NCBI RefSeq assembly: GCF_020982545.1
Contig: NZ_JAJKLK010000006.1
Span: 496,001 to 560,000 of the forward strand
Source of the DNA: Streptomyces sp. MNU76
Lineage (GTDB): Bacteria; Actinomycetota; Actinomycetes; Streptomycetales; Streptomycetaceae
Length of the DNA: 64,000 bases
Direction: 5' to 3'
Below the pieces are notes generated by a model. It was given only the letters and a program-made list of their open reading frames with translations. It had not been told where the DNA came from and ran no database searches. Position 1 is the stretch's first letter, and each line of letters begins with the position of its first letter. Positions 25,186 to 34,491 of the stretch are shown in pieces. The position numbers were made by a program, and so were the translations under genes.

Positions 25186-26349
25186 ATGAAGCTTCGCCGC
25201 GCCATGGCCGTCGCAGCCGCCACGGCAGTCATAGCCCCCCTCGCCCTGCTGTCGGCCCCGGCAGCGTTCGCCACCGACACCCCCGGCACCACGGAGAACT
25301 CCTCCACCGGTACCTCCGGCGACACCGGCACCGGTGACGCGACCGGGACGGGAGACACAACCGGCACCGGTGGTGACTCTTCGGACACGGACACGGACCC
25401 CGCCTCCGGCGGCCAGGACACATCGACCGAGGAGCAGAACGCCACCACGGACGACGAGGCGGCGACCTCCGAAGGCTCCGACGGCGAGGCATCCTCCTCG
25501 GACGACCAGGACACGTCGACCGAAGACGACACCACGTCCGGTGAGGACGGGGACTCGTCCTCCGAGGACGAGAACAAGCCGTCGGACGACGAGGGCGACG
25601 ACACCGACCTCTCGGACGACGAGCCGTGGAGCCCCTACGAGGACTGCGAGACCTTCGACCTGGACGACAAGCTCACCGCCTCCATCGCCGGGCTGCCGAA
25701 CCAGATCGTCGCGGGCTCCGGCTGGCACGAGTTCGATTTCGTGATCAGGAACGACTCGGACAAGGACCTCAAGAAGGTCTGGGTCCAGGCGTTCACGGAG
25801 TACGGGGACGACACCAACGACGACAGCTCACTCGCCTTCGACCTCGCCGAGCTCCAGTACAAGCTGGACGGCAAGTGGACCAGCGACTACCAGGAAGGCT
25901 TCGAGGACGAGGACGGCAAGATCGCCCTCACGGGCACGTTCGTCGCCGTCCTGGACTCCCTGGAGAAGAACTCCACCGCCACCCTGGACCTCCGGGTGCG
26001 GGTGGACGGCAAGGCCCCGGCGGGTTCGTCGTTCGCCCTGAGCCAGGCCGTGTACGCAGGTGAGGAGTCCGCCTGCTACGGCAACGGCGACTTCTACGAG
26101 TTCACCGTGCTCGCCGCCGGCCGCGAGCCGGGCGACGACGTCGAGGACGCCGAACCGAACGGCGAGAAGCCCGATGTCACCGACGGCACCAAGCCGCAGG
26201 GCGGCGCCAAGGAGATCACCGGCAACCTCGCCGAGACCGGCTCCGGCTCCGCGCTTCCCATGATCGGGATCGCCGGCGGCGTGGCCGTCGCCGCCGGTGC
26301 CGGCGCGATGTTCGTCGTACGCCGCAAGAAGACCGGGGCCCAGGCGTAG
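25186..26349 (+). CDS. LAETG-anchored cell-surface protein
   Basis: 387 residues. Signal peptide at 1-29 ending in LLSAPAAFA. Then about 125 residues of almost pure Asp, Glu, Ser, Thr and Gly (a very acidic, probably extended stalk), and a globular domain from about residue 146 (DEPWSPYEDCETFDLDD) to 315 with two cysteines that could pair. The C-terminus has the sortase signal LAETG at 348-352, a hydrophobic segment (MIGIAGGVAVAAGAGAMFVV) and the tail RRKK. LAETG is the class E sortase motif, so the sortases at 49.8-53.4 kb are the likely enzymes. The ATG at 25186 is chosen for GAGG upstream and the signal peptide. Confidence 0.9.
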   Translation: MKLRRAMAVAAATAVIAPLALLSAPAAFATDTPGTTENSSTGTSGDTGTGDATGTGDTTGTGGDSSDTDTDPASGGQDTSTEEQNATTDDEAATSEGSDGEASSSDDQDTSTEDDTTSGEDGDSSSEDENKPSDDEGDDTDLSDDEPWSPYEDCETFDLDDKLTASIAGLPNQIVAGSGWHEFDFVIRNDSDKDLKKVWVQAFTEYGDDTNDDSSLAFDLAELQYKLDGKWTSDYQEGFEDEDGKIALTGTFVAVLDSLEKNSTATLDLRVRVDGKAPAGSSFALSQAVYAGEESACYGNGDFYEFTVLAAGREPGDDVEDAEPNGEKPDVTDGTKPQGGAKEITGNLAETGSGSALPMIGIAGGVAVAAGAGAMFVVRRKKTGAQA

Positions 26350-26378
26350 GACGAGAGCGGTTCCGTACGGAACACGAA

Positions 26379-26415
26379 AGAGGGGCCTGCGTCCGAAGAG
26401 GGCGCAGGCCCCTCT
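26379..26415 (+). terminator. Terminator after the LAETG protein gene
   Basis: 12-bp arms AGAGGGGCCTGC (26379-26390) and GCAGGCCCCTCT (26404-26415), 29 bp after the stop codon. The rest of the 346-bp gap to the next gene shows nothing I can name. Confidence 0.8.
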
Positions 26416-26695
26416 GCCATCGCGGGCGGCCTCGCTGAAGCCATGGGCGGCACACTCAGTGCATGGGGGTCTGGCGCGGCGGCTGCACCGTCACCTTGCC
26501 GCCCTTCACGGGAAACGACCTTCCGACGCAAGGGGAAGCAATCTCCAACGGGGTGCTCCGCCACACATCAGCCCCCACTCGTGAACACCCCTGGTGGCGG
26601 TGTCCGGCGGCTGCGGCCGTGATGGCGACAGCCGGGTGCACGGCGCTCGAACTCGCGCCGCAAGCTGAAATCCAGTCAGCCGGGAAGGAAGACAG

Positions 26696-26863
26696 ATGCT
26701 CAAGAGGCAGTACTGGGGAGTCACCGTACTCCTCATCACCGTGGTCTTCAGCTGCGTCGGTTACCGCCTCAATGACCAGCACCCCAGCCTGCCGTGGATG
26801 GTCGGCGGCTTGGTGACCGGAGTAATCGTCACGACAGTTCTCGCCCGAATCGGAAGAGAGTAG
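26696..26863 (+). CDS. Small membrane protein, 55 residues
   Basis: Unrecognised, but looks real. ATG is preceded by GGGAAGGAA at about 5 nt and the frame ends at TAG 26861-26863. The product has two TM segments (YWGVTVLLITVVFSCVGY and MVGGLVTGVIVTTVLARI) joined by a short loop containing NDQHPSLP. A hairpin terminator follows 23 bp later. Codon use (several A- or T-ending codons, AGA, GTA) is less GC-biased than its neighbours, consistent with an accessory origin. Confidence 0.65.
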   Translation: MLKRQYWGVTVLLITVVFSCVGYRLNDQHPSLPWMVGGLVTGVIVTTVLARIGRE

Positions 26864-26886
26864 ATTTCGGCTCCCGGCAGACTCGG

Positions 26887-26915
26887 AGGCGCCACCAGAT
26901 CCCTCGGTGGCGCCT
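26887..26915 (+). terminator. Terminator after the 55-residue membrane protein gene
   Basis: Arms AGGCGCCACC (26887-26896) and GGTGGCGCCT (26906-26915) with a 9-base loop, followed by TCTGCCCGTTCTTCTTG. The remaining ~340 bp to the next gene contain nothing I recognise. Confidence 0.8.
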
Positions 26916-27256
26916 TCTGCCCGTTCTTCTTGTGATTGCAGGGGGTGGTTCACAGTGACTCGTGACCCTGTTCCCCCATGTGGACCACGGATCCCGTACG
27001 GGGCCGGAGGCCGATGGGCGATGGCCGCTCCACGCGGACAGGACCAGGTGGGTTGCCCGAGCAGCCTCAGGGATGGTCTTGAAACGGGGGCCGCTCCAGT
27101 GATCGCCGGATGCCACGCGTCGCGATCAGTGGCAACGCGCTCGGGGCGACGAAATCCGACGGGCCGCATCCGCAGGCCGGCGGTCAGGGCACGGTCGCCC
27201 CGTCCGTCCCGGAAACCCGTATCACCGCTGTCCAGGAAATCGCCGAGCCGGGTGGC

Positions 27257-27568
27257 TCAGTCGCGCCGACGGTCGCGGAGGGGAGCCGTGCGCTCGTACG
27301 CGATACCGAGCGCGACAGCCAGGAGTGCCAGGAGCAGCGCGATGCGCGAGCAGGCGGTGACCACGCTCTTGGACGCACCGGCGAGGCGCGGCGCCGCCTC
27401 GGCGAAGGCGGCCGCATACGCCGCAAGCGCCACCGAAGCGAGAAGGCGTGGTGGGTCCGTGTCACGGTGCGGCAGCGGTGGCTCCCAGCCGAGGAGGGTC
27501 GCCAGGATGAGCGGAAGGACGAGCACCGTGCCGATGCCGAGAACGACACAGCCTGCGGTGGTGTTCAT
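27257..27568 (-). CDS. Hypothetical membrane protein
   Basis: 103 residues from an ATG at 27568 with CTGGAG 8 nt upstream. Three hydrophobic segments: CVVLGIGTVLVLPLILATLL, LLASVALAAYAAAFAEAA and IALLLALLAVALGIAY, with a basic C-terminus (DRRRD). Family not recognised. The coding case rests on ribosome binding site, hydrophobic periodicity and high third-position GC. Confidence 0.55.
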   Translation of the reverse strand: MNTTAGCVVLGIGTVLVLPLILATLLGWEPPLPHRDTDPPRLLASVALAAYAAAFAEAAPRLAGASKSVVTACSRIALLLALLAVALGIAYERTAPLRDRRRD

Positions 27569-27826
27569 ACGAGCGCTCCAGGGCAGGGCGGCGGCTTGCG
27601 CCGACCAGGCTTCCCGGCTCACCTGAGGTGGATCATAGCCACCGCGCGTGCACCCTGTGGTGAAAACGTGTGTTTCTGGTGCAGGCCGGGCTCATGCGCG
27701 ACGAGGTCGTATGTCATGTTTCGTGAAGTAGTGACAAGGAGAACTGCACCGTGTCTGTCTGAGGTTCCCCGCCGTACGGAGGGGCCTTGCGCCCCACGGT
27801 GCGCCGGCGTGGGTGTCCTGGGCATC

Positions 27827-28966
27827 TCAGCCACCGGCCAGTATCCGGATCGTGGGCAGCTGGGCGTACAGCTGGTGTCCGGGGCACTGGGTGTTGTAGC
27901 CGTCACGGTGACCGTGGATGGCCGGGAAACTCAGCCGGGCGCCCTTGGCCCAGGTAGAGCCGAAGTAGTTGCGGCCGGCGTCGCCCGCGGTGAGGGTGGC
28001 GGTGCCGGCCGGGTTGACGCCGTACTGGCCGAGCTTCCAGGCGGCGACCCTGGCCACGGCGGTCAGGACGGCCGGGCTGGGCGTGACGTCGGTGTACGTG
28101 CCGAGGACGGAGACGCCGGTGGTCTCGGTGTTGAAGCCGTAGGCGTGGGCGCCCATCACCGGACGGTCCACGCCGCCCTTGCGGCCCTCGTAAAGGGTCC
28201 CGCATCGGTCGACGAGGAAGTTGTAGCCGATGTCCTTCCAGCCCAACTGCATGACGTGGTAGACGTAGATGCCTCGGATGACAGCCGGGGCCTCGGCGCA
28301 GGTGTAGTCGTTGCTGCCGGCGGTGTGGTGCACCACCACCGCCTTGATCTTCCCGTCCGGCAGATATCCCGGCGGCTCGGGGCTGATCGACTCGTCCGCA
28401 CCCCATCCGGCACGCGAGGTGATGGGCGGACGGGGTGCGAGTTCGGCATTCGGTGCTCCGTGGGCAGCGGTGGGGGCCGGCCGCGCGGTGGCTGGTGCGT
28501 CGGGACCGGGATCGACCAGGTCCAGTCTCAGCCCGGCGGGCAGGACGGAGGCACCTTCCGCGGCGATGCGAACCTCGGCGCCGCCAGAGGGCCCCGTCCA
28601 GACGGGATCGGTGCCGCCCCGCAGGGCTGTGTCCTCGCCCTGGCTGTCGTCGCCGTCCAGGTGCCGCCAGCCGGACCACCGGCCCGTCCCGGCGGACCGG
28701 GTGCGCACCGCCACGCTGCCCGCGAGGTGGGCAGACGGATCGTCCCAGGTGACGCCCAGCACGCTGAACAGGCGTGTGTCTCGTACCACCAGTACGGCGC
28801 CGCGCCGGTCCGCCGTGGCGGGCACCGCGCGGACCTCACTCCGCGTCCCGGTGGTGGGGCCGGGATCCGTCGGCCTGCCGTGGCTGCGGGCCGCCGGCGC
28901 GCACAAGCCCTGGACGGTCAGTGCCCCCGCCACCACCAGCGCAGCAATGTGTCCTGTACCCCACAC
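27827..28966 (-). CDS. Secreted N-acetylmuramoyl-L-alanine amidase (PGRP-type)
   Basis: 379 residues. An N-terminal signal or TM stretch (HIAALVVAGALTVQGLCAPA) is followed by an N-terminal beta-rich region common to Streptomyces PGRP-like amidases, then the Amidase_2/PGRP domain from about residue 185 (ITSRAGWGADES). Probable zinc ligands are in VVVHHTAG, IHGHRDG and TQCPGH. It should cleave the lactyl amide bond of peptidoglycan outside the cell. The GTG at 28966 is chosen for AGGGAG 8 nt upstream; a GTG 15 codons earlier lacks a ribosome binding site. The 417-bp upstream gap shows no other gene. Confidence 0.88.
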   Translation of the reverse strand: MWGTGHIAALVVAGALTVQGLCAPAARSHGRPTDPGPTTGTRSEVRAVPATADRRGAVLVVRDTRLFSVLGVTWDDPSAHLAGSVAVRTRSAGTGRWSGWRHLDGDDSQGEDTALRGGTDPVWTGPSGGAEVRIAAEGASVLPAGLRLDLVDPGPDAPATARPAPTAAHGAPNAELAPRPPITSRAGWGADESISPEPPGYLPDGKIKAVVVHHTAGSNDYTCAEAPAVIRGIYVYHVMQLGWKDIGYNFLVDRCGTLYEGRKGGVDRPVMGAHAYGFNTETTGVSVLGTYTDVTPSPAVLTAVARVAAWKLGQYGVNPAGTATLTAGDAGRNYFGSTWAKGARLSFPAIHGHRDGYNTQCPGHQLYAQLPTIRILAGG

Positions 28967-29383
28967 GCGTGAACTCCCTTGCCTGAACGCTACTGTCGGC
29001 CACCGGCTCACGGTTCCGGCCCTCGTTATGAGCTGTTGCGGCTTCGGGCGGTGAGTGTGTCAGCCGCCTGGCGATCATCGGGTTATCGACACGGAAGTCC
29101 AGTCCGGGACCCGGGCGCGCACCCCCGGGCGGGTGAAGGGCGGTTGGGCCAGGTGGCGGCTCCGGGCTGGCCCTGCCATGGCCGCTCCCCGTTGCCGTGC
29201 GGGGTGCGGGCCGGCTGTCCATCGCCGAGAGCCGCACTGCGGCAGACAGGTCTGCCAGGATGCTGCCATGCAGCCGTACGGGACAGCAGCACGCGTCCAA
29301 CGATGCCTTGGCCGGCTGCGGAACCCACCCCTCCGCCGGATCCGTGCCCTGGCGGCACGCTGCGCGACCGCGGCCGGAGCACG

Positions 29384-29806
29384 ATGACCCGGGCCTGGCG
29401 CGTGGGCGGCCGGGGCTGCTGGACCTGGCGGCTGGACAGGGTTCACCGGCAGCAGCGGAGTCGCCCGATGGAGATCGTCCTGCGCGACGGTCGGGAGCGG
29501 GTGGTCGCGCGGCTGCGTTTCCGGGTGTGTCCGGCATGCCGTACGGGGCGGATCCACGACGTCTGGGTCGACGAAGCGTGGCAGCGGCAGGAACTGGGCC
29601 GCGAGGCCCTCCACTCACTGCTCGCTCGGCATCCTGGACACCGCTGGAGCACTACCCTGAAGACCCGGCAGGGGCGGGCCTTCTTCAGCGCGATGACCCG
29701 GGAGACGTCCACCGACTTCCCGGCCGCAGCCCCGTTGTGCCCTCATCTCAGGGGACGGTTCGGGCAGTTCGTGCACCGCATGACCGGTCGGTCCCCGGCG
29801 CCGTGA
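29384..29806 (+). CDS. Hypothetical protein, GNAT-like
   Basis: 140 residues from an ATG with CGGAG upstream. The sequence has a beta-strand/loop pattern (MEIVLRDGRERVVARLRFRV, then CRTGRIHDVWVDEAWQRQEL) reminiscent of the core of GNAT acetyltransferases, with WVDEAWQRQELGREAL in the place of the acetyl-CoA loop helix, but the canonical Q/RxxGxG/A is not intact. The assignment is therefore tentative. The next gene on the same strand follows after about 157 bp. Confidence 0.55.
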   Translation: MTRAWRVGGRGCWTWRLDRVHRQQRSRPMEIVLRDGRERVVARLRFRVCPACRTGRIHDVWVDEAWQRQELGREALHSLLARHPGHRWSTTLKTRQGRAFFSAMTRETSTDFPAAAPLCPHLRGRFGQFVHRMTGRSPAP

Positions 29807-29963
29807 ACGGAGCCGGGGATGCGGCGGCCCGACTCGGCCGTGAGCGCGGGCCCGGCCGTCTGCGACTATGGATCTCGCTCCGCGGGGAGTGTGTGACGGC
29901 AAGGGCGTCGTCCTGTGCCGTCCTGGGGCCGCGGGGCGTGACCGCCTGGCGCTGGAGGGGGAT

Positions 29964-31010
29964 GTGTCCGAGGAGAACGACCGGCTTGCCGTGCTGTCCG
30001 CCCTGCCGTTCGCCATGATGGCCACGGTGACGGTGGTCGACGTCGCCACCGGACCGGCGGTGGGACTGCTGCCGTTGGTGTCGCTTGGACCGGCCTTCGC
30101 CCCGCTGGTCGGCGGCTGGCGGCGCACCCTGGGCATCGGTGTGATCGCGTTGCTGCTCACCGTCGGGCTGAGTGTGTACAACGACCTGTTCGACGCCGCG
30201 CGCGGCTACGTGAGCACGGCCTCGGTCATCGGCGTCACCGCGGCGGGACTCGTCGCCGTGTCCATGCGCCAGAAGCGGGAGGCAGAGCTGGCCAGCGTCC
30301 GCTCGATCGCCGAGGCCGCCCAACGGGTGCTGCTCAAGCCGGTGCCGCGCCTGGCCGGGCAACTGCGCGCGGCCGTCTCCTACATGTCCGCCGTCGCCGA
30401 GGCCCGCATCGGCGGCGACCTGTACGAAGTGGTCGCCGCACCGCAGGGCGTGCGGGTGATCGTGGGCGACGTACAGGGCAAGGGACTGGACGCGGTGGAG
30501 ACCGCGGCCATCGTCCTGGGCGCCTTCCGCGAAGCGGCCCTGGACGAGGCCGATCTCACCCAGGTCGGGCACAGACTGGCGCGGTCCGTGGACCGGCAGC
30601 TGGAAGGGGAGAAGTTCGTCACCGCCATCCTCGCCGAAGTGCGCGACCGCGAGGTCACCTTCCTCAACTACGGCCACCCCGCACCCCTGCTGATCCACGC
30701 CGACGGCTCCGCGACGCTCCCCGAACCGGCCGTCTACGCGCTCCCCCTCGGCCTGAGCGCCCACGGCCCGTCGGAACCGGAGCCGTTCCAGGCCGACTTC
30801 CACCCGGGGGACCAGCTGCTGCTGTACACCGACGGGGTTACCGAAGCCCGAGACGGCGAAGGTCAGTTCTACCCACTCGCCGACCGCGCTCCCCTGCTCA
30901 AGGAACGCGATCCGGAAGCGGCTCTGGAGACCCTGCGCCAGGACCTGCTCCAGCACGTCGGCGGCCCGCTGCAGGACGACGCCGCCATGCTGCTGCTCCG
31001 CTACCGGTGA
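29964..31010 (+). CDS. SpoIIE-type PP2C serine phosphatase, membrane-bound
   Basis: 348 residues. Three N-terminal hydrophobic segments (LPFAMMATVTVVDVA, LPLVSLGPAFAPLVGG, TLGIGVIALLLTVGLSV) are followed by a linker helix and a SpoIIE/PP2C domain with metal-site motifs ARIGGDLYE, VIVGDVQGKGLDA, YTDGVTEARD and LQDDAAMLLLRY. It likely dephosphorylates an anti-sigma-factor antagonist in a partner-switching pathway; no antagonist or kinase gene is adjacent. The GTG at 29964 has GGAGG 5 nt upstream; an in-frame ATG at 29868 would add 32 residues. Confidence 0.88.
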   Translation: MSEENDRLAVLSALPFAMMATVTVVDVATGPAVGLLPLVSLGPAFAPLVGGWRRTLGIGVIALLLTVGLSVYNDLFDAARGYVSTASVIGVTAAGLVAVSMRQKREAELASVRSIAEAAQRVLLKPVPRLAGQLRAAVSYMSAVAEARIGGDLYEVVAAPQGVRVIVGDVQGKGLDAVETAAIVLGAFREAALDEADLTQVGHRLARSVDRQLEGEKFVTAILAEVRDREVTFLNYGHPAPLLIHADGSATLPEPAVYALPLGLSAHGPSEPEPFQADFHPGDQLLLYTDGVTEARDGEGQFYPLADRAPLLKERDPEAALETLRQDLLQHVGGPLQDDAAMLLLRYR

Positions 31011-31212
31011 CCGGCCGGATCACACCTGACGGTCGACCACCGGCGGCGGATGGGCGAAGCGTGCTGTCCGCCTCCACCCACCCCGCGGCCGTCCAGCACG
31101 GTGGTCTCCACGGTGGCCGGTCCGAGCCCCTGATGAGCGCGGCATCCCCGAGGCCCGTCATCTGCGCAGGCGACGCCGGCTGGCGGGAGAGCGATACGTC
31201 CGGTACGCCATG

Positions 31213-31560
31213 TCAGGAGTTCCGCAGCCGGGAGCAGGAGGTGAAGGCGACCAGCGCCACAAGGGCTCCCGCCTCGGTGGCCGCGGCGTCGGCGAGCAAC
31301 CGGCCCAGACGCGGGCGCAGGTGGTCGACCAGGACGAACACCACGGGGAGCCGGTGAGCGCGGCGACCACGCCAGGGCCCCAGTAGGGGGGGCCGGGTCC
31401 AGAGCCAGTGGGCCAGCAGCATCACCACCGGGGCGGTGAAGGGCAGTTGAGGCTCTCCGAGCAGGGCCAGAACAGGACAGGCCAGAGCGCACACGATGGA
31501 GCACGCCACCGTCATCCGGGCGGCCTCGCCCCACGTCACCGGCCGTGGCTCGGACACCAC
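31213..31560 (-). CDS. Hypothetical membrane protein
   Basis: 115 residues from a GTG at 31560 with AGGAG 8 nt upstream. Hydrophobic stretches ARMTVACSIVCALACPVLAL and FTAPVVMLLAHWLW near the N-terminus, then an Arg-rich loop and a third weaker segment (ALVALVAFTSCS). Family not recognised. Confidence 0.5.
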   Translation of the reverse strand: MVSEPRPVTWGEAARMTVACSIVCALACPVLALLGEPQLPFTAPVVMLLAHWLWTRPPLLGPWRGRRAHRLPVVFVLVDHLRPRLGRLLADAAATEAGALVALVAFTSCSRLRNS

Positions 31561-31776
31561 GTCGCCTTCTCCTCGCTGTACCACGGCCATTGAGCCGCAG
31601 CCGGTCGTCCTTCGGTCATGCCAGTTCCCTGCGTGATCAGCGTGTCTCGGACTGCCGAAGGACGGCGACGCTCCCTGTGGTTGCGCGCCGTGAACTCGGC
31701 GTCGTGCAGGACAACGAATGAGTCCGGGAGTCGGGAGGGGACGGCCGGGGCTGAGGTCTCGGCGCTCTGCAGCGTC

Positions 31777-32259
31777 TCACCCGGTGGGAAGAACCTGCGC
31801 CGATCCATCCGCCGGCAGTGAGGCGGCCGGAGTGCCGGTCACCGCAGGCAGCACCTCAGGAGCGTCCTCCGACTGCTGCACGGTCGTCCCCGTGTCTCCC
31901 GGGCGACCGCCCGTGCCGTCAGGGCGCACCACCACCAGGATCAGGGCGATGATGGCGGCCACGCCGAGGACGCGGGCGGCGCGACGGCACCTGGCCCATC
32001 CGTCCAGTTCGTGCCATGCCGGGCCGGTACGTGGTTCGTCCGGATGCCAGAGCTCACCGACTGCCTCCAGCCCGCCCAGCGCGCTCTCGTCCGCGGAACG
32101 CAGGGCAATCCGCTCCCGGGCGGAGGGCTCCCTGGGCGCGGACTTCCGGGTGGCGCGCTCGCTGTCCTTGAGGAACTGCTGCCACACGTCGTCCGGGACG
32201 GACGACGTGTGGTCCGGATCCCCGGATGATCCGTCGCTGCCCGGCCGCTGAGTGGTCAC
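31777..32259 (-). CDS. Hypothetical single-pass membrane protein
   Basis: 160 residues. A hydrophilic, charged N-terminal half contains WQQFLKDSERATRKS and PSARERIALRSADE, then one TM segment (AARVLGVAAIIALILVVV) and a Pro/Thr/Ser-rich outer tail. GTG start with GGGGGAG close upstream. The architecture (cytoplasmic domain, TM, extracellular linker) is common near Streptomyces membrane regulators, but no family is recognised. Confidence 0.6.
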   Translation of the reverse strand: MTTQRPGSDGSSGDPDHTSSVPDDVWQQFLKDSERATRKSAPREPSARERIALRSADESALGGLEAVGELWHPDEPRTGPAWHELDGWARCRRAARVLGVAAIIALILVVVRPDGTGGRPGDTGTTVQQSEDAPEVLPAVTGTPAASLPADGSAQVLPTG

Positions 32260-32437
32260 CGCTCCCCCTGTGCACAACCTGTGGACGAAGGCAGGGGCGG
32301 AGAGAGCCCCCCGAGCCAACGGGTCTCGAATGTACGCCCGCTGACGTCTCCGGTCGCTTTCGGATGCCGGCTGCTCTGCCTCATCAGCGCCTCCCGCCTT
32401 CCCGCACGGCCCGGTGACGGTCGGTGCCGCCTCGTGC

Positions 32438-34315
32438 TCATCTGATGACCGCGACCGTGATGGCGAGGCTGACGAGGAGGAGCAGGAGGGGTCCCAGCGG
32501 CAGGCCGTGTTCGCGCGGTGTGCTTGGTTCGGTGGGGCGCAGTTGCGGATGGGCGTGCAGGGCGGTGACCTCCTCGGTCATGCGGGCGTAGGACGGTCGC
32601 AGTCCCAGGCGCCGTTCGAGGCGCTGCTCCCCCAGGCCCGTCAGACGCCACGCGTCGCCGTCCGACCGGTGTATCTCCACGCCGCCCTCGTCGGTGTACT
32701 TGGCTGCCCGCAGCTGTTCCCATGGGACGTGCCGTACGGTCCAGGCCCCGGTCAGCCACAGACCGGTGCTGTCCGCGATGACGCGCCAGTTCAGGAGGAT
32801 GGCCGCGAGGTTGATCAATATCGACAGTCCGAGGAAGGGGAGGAGGCCCCAGTCGAAGCCATCCGTCGCAAGGTCCTGTGCGGCGAGGGAGAGCCCAGTC
32901 GCCACGCCTGCGGTGAGGGCCAGTCCGACGGTCCGGGAAACGGGGCCCGGCCCCCACCGCACAGGGCGGCCGGTGGGCGTCAGGGTGGCGGCGATGCGGT
33001 CCGTCCAAGCCTGCTTCTCTGGTTCTGTGGTGTCGGAATCGGTATCCGTGACGGCAGGAGCGTCCAGGAGGGGCTCCTTGCCGGTTCGAGGGAGCCGGAC
33101 CGGGCCGACGGTACGGAGCGCGATCGGATCCCCCGCATGGTCTGTGGTGATGAGGACCAGTTCACCTCCCTCGTAGGGGGCGCCGAACAGGACCGCTTCG
33201 TGCAACCGCGTGTCGACCGAACAGTCCTCCTCCTCGTCCTCGACTTCGTGCTCGTGCTGGCCCTCGGCTTCGGTGCGGTCGGCCGGTTCGTCGTCCTCGC
33301 GGAGCGTGGTTGTGCAGAGACAGGTGAACAGCGCGGTGCGGCCGGCTGTGTCGTCGGCCGCATAGATCCAGGTGCGGCCTTCGTGGTCCGTGCGCTCCAG
33401 CACGCGTAGGGCGGGAACCGGTGCGCGACGCAGCGCCGCAGCACGGCGGCGGGCGAGGACGCCCATCATGAGAAGGGACAGGCCGGGCAGTCCGGCGGCC
33501 AGCACCAGCAGCTGCCAGCCGAAGGCGTCGTACGGCTCGGCCACCAGACGCCGCCACGAGCCGTCCTCCAGGACGGTCACCGTGCTGCCGACGCGGTAGT
33601 CCTCGGGGTAGAACGCGTCGACGGTGATGCGCCGTGCGTCGTCGGCGCGGACCTGCACGCTCTCCTCGCCGCGGCTGATCACCTGCGCCGTGGTCTGCAC
33701 GGACCGGGCCGCGTGCTGCTCGTCGGCGCGGATCCCGCTCAGCCCCAGCAGGACCGCAACCGCGGCCACGGCACACAGGACCAGCCCAGCGGCGAGCGGG
33801 AGCCTGCCTCGCGCGAGTGGGCCGACGGGCTCCGGCAGCCGGTGCCGCACTCCGGCGGCCCGCTCGGCGATCCGCCGCTGCCTGGACCGGGCGGCCAGCC
33901 GCTCGCGGGCCGCGGCCCAGCCGAAGGCCAGAGCCCCGATCACGGCGACGTTCGCGGCCTGGGACATCCGCCCGGCGCCCGGCAGCTCTCCCCACGCCAC
34001 GATGGCCGCCAGGGCGGGCGCCGCGATCAGCGTGAGCTCCGGAAGCCGGGCGAGCCAGAACAGCAGCCCGACGGCCAGGCCCGATTCCGCCATGCCGACC
34101 CAGTCCGGGCCGCAGGGCGCCGCATCGCTGCACGGCGGTACCGGTTCCACCGCGATCGCCCATATGACGCTGATCAACAGCGCCAGCACGGACCACATGG
34201 GCTGTGCCCATGGCGCGGGGCCGGCCTGGGCCCATGGGGCGGCGTCGGTGGACGACCAGGCGGGCGTACCCGCTGGAACGGCGCCCGAGGGTATCGGGAC
34301 GGGAGTTTCGGACAC
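32438..34315 (-). CDS. Large multi-pass membrane protein with PH-like region
   Basis: 625 residues with six or more TM segments: SVLALLISVIWAIAVEPV, LAVGLLFWLARLPELTLIAA, LAAGLVLCAVAAVAVLLGL, LLVLAAGLPGLSLLMMGVLA, a pair near residue 510-540, and a C-terminal LLLLLVSLAITVAVI. Between TM segments is an extracytoplasmic domain (VQVRADDARRITVDAFYPED). A late soluble part (TGAWTVRHVPWEQLRAAKY) resembles a bacterial PH domain. Probably leaderless: a CATAAT -10-like hexamer ends 6 nt before the GTG and there is no ribosome binding site. Function unknown. Confidence 0.75.
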   Translation of the reverse strand: MSETPVPIPSGAVPAGTPAWSSTDAAPWAQAGPAPWAQPMWSVLALLISVIWAIAVEPVPPCSDAAPCGPDWVGMAESGLAVGLLFWLARLPELTLIAAPALAAIVAWGELPGAGRMSQAANVAVIGALAFGWAAARERLAARSRQRRIAERAAGVRHRLPEPVGPLARGRLPLAAGLVLCAVAAVAVLLGLSGIRADEQHAARSVQTTAQVISRGEESVQVRADDARRITVDAFYPEDYRVGSTVTVLEDGSWRRLVAEPYDAFGWQLLVLAAGLPGLSLLMMGVLARRRAAALRRAPVPALRVLERTDHEGRTWIYAADDTAGRTALFTCLCTTTLREDDEPADRTEAEGQHEHEVEDEEEDCSVDTRLHEAVLFGAPYEGGELVLITTDHAGDPIALRTVGPVRLPRTGKEPLLDAPAVTDTDSDTTEPEKQAWTDRIAATLTPTGRPVRWGPGPVSRTVGLALTAGVATGLSLAAQDLATDGFDWGLLPFLGLSILINLAAILLNWRVIADSTGLWLTGAWTVRHVPWEQLRAAKYTDEGGVEIHRSDGDAWRLTGLGEQRLERRLGLRPSYARMTEEVTALHAHPQLRPTEPSTPREHGLPLGPLLLLLVSLAITVAVIR

Positions 34316-34321
34316 GCGAGG

Positions 34322-34327
34322 ATTATG
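34322..34327 (-). promoter_or_regulatory. -10-like element for a leaderless transcript
   Basis: CATAAT on the minus strand, 6 nt before the GTG start of the membrane protein gene ending at 32438. A transcript starting at the GTG would explain the absence of a Shine-Dalgarno sequence. Confidence 0.4.
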
Positions 34328-34491
34328 CGGCAGGAGGCGGGCAGTCCCGCCGCGGGCCGAACTCGGATCGGCCCGACGCCACCGGGCCAGAAGGCTGAGG
34401 CCGCTGCAGCACCCCCACCAGCACCTGCCTTGCGCGCGGTTATGGCCTGCGGTGATCGGAAATCGGCTCACGGCGTGAGGATGAGACACAG

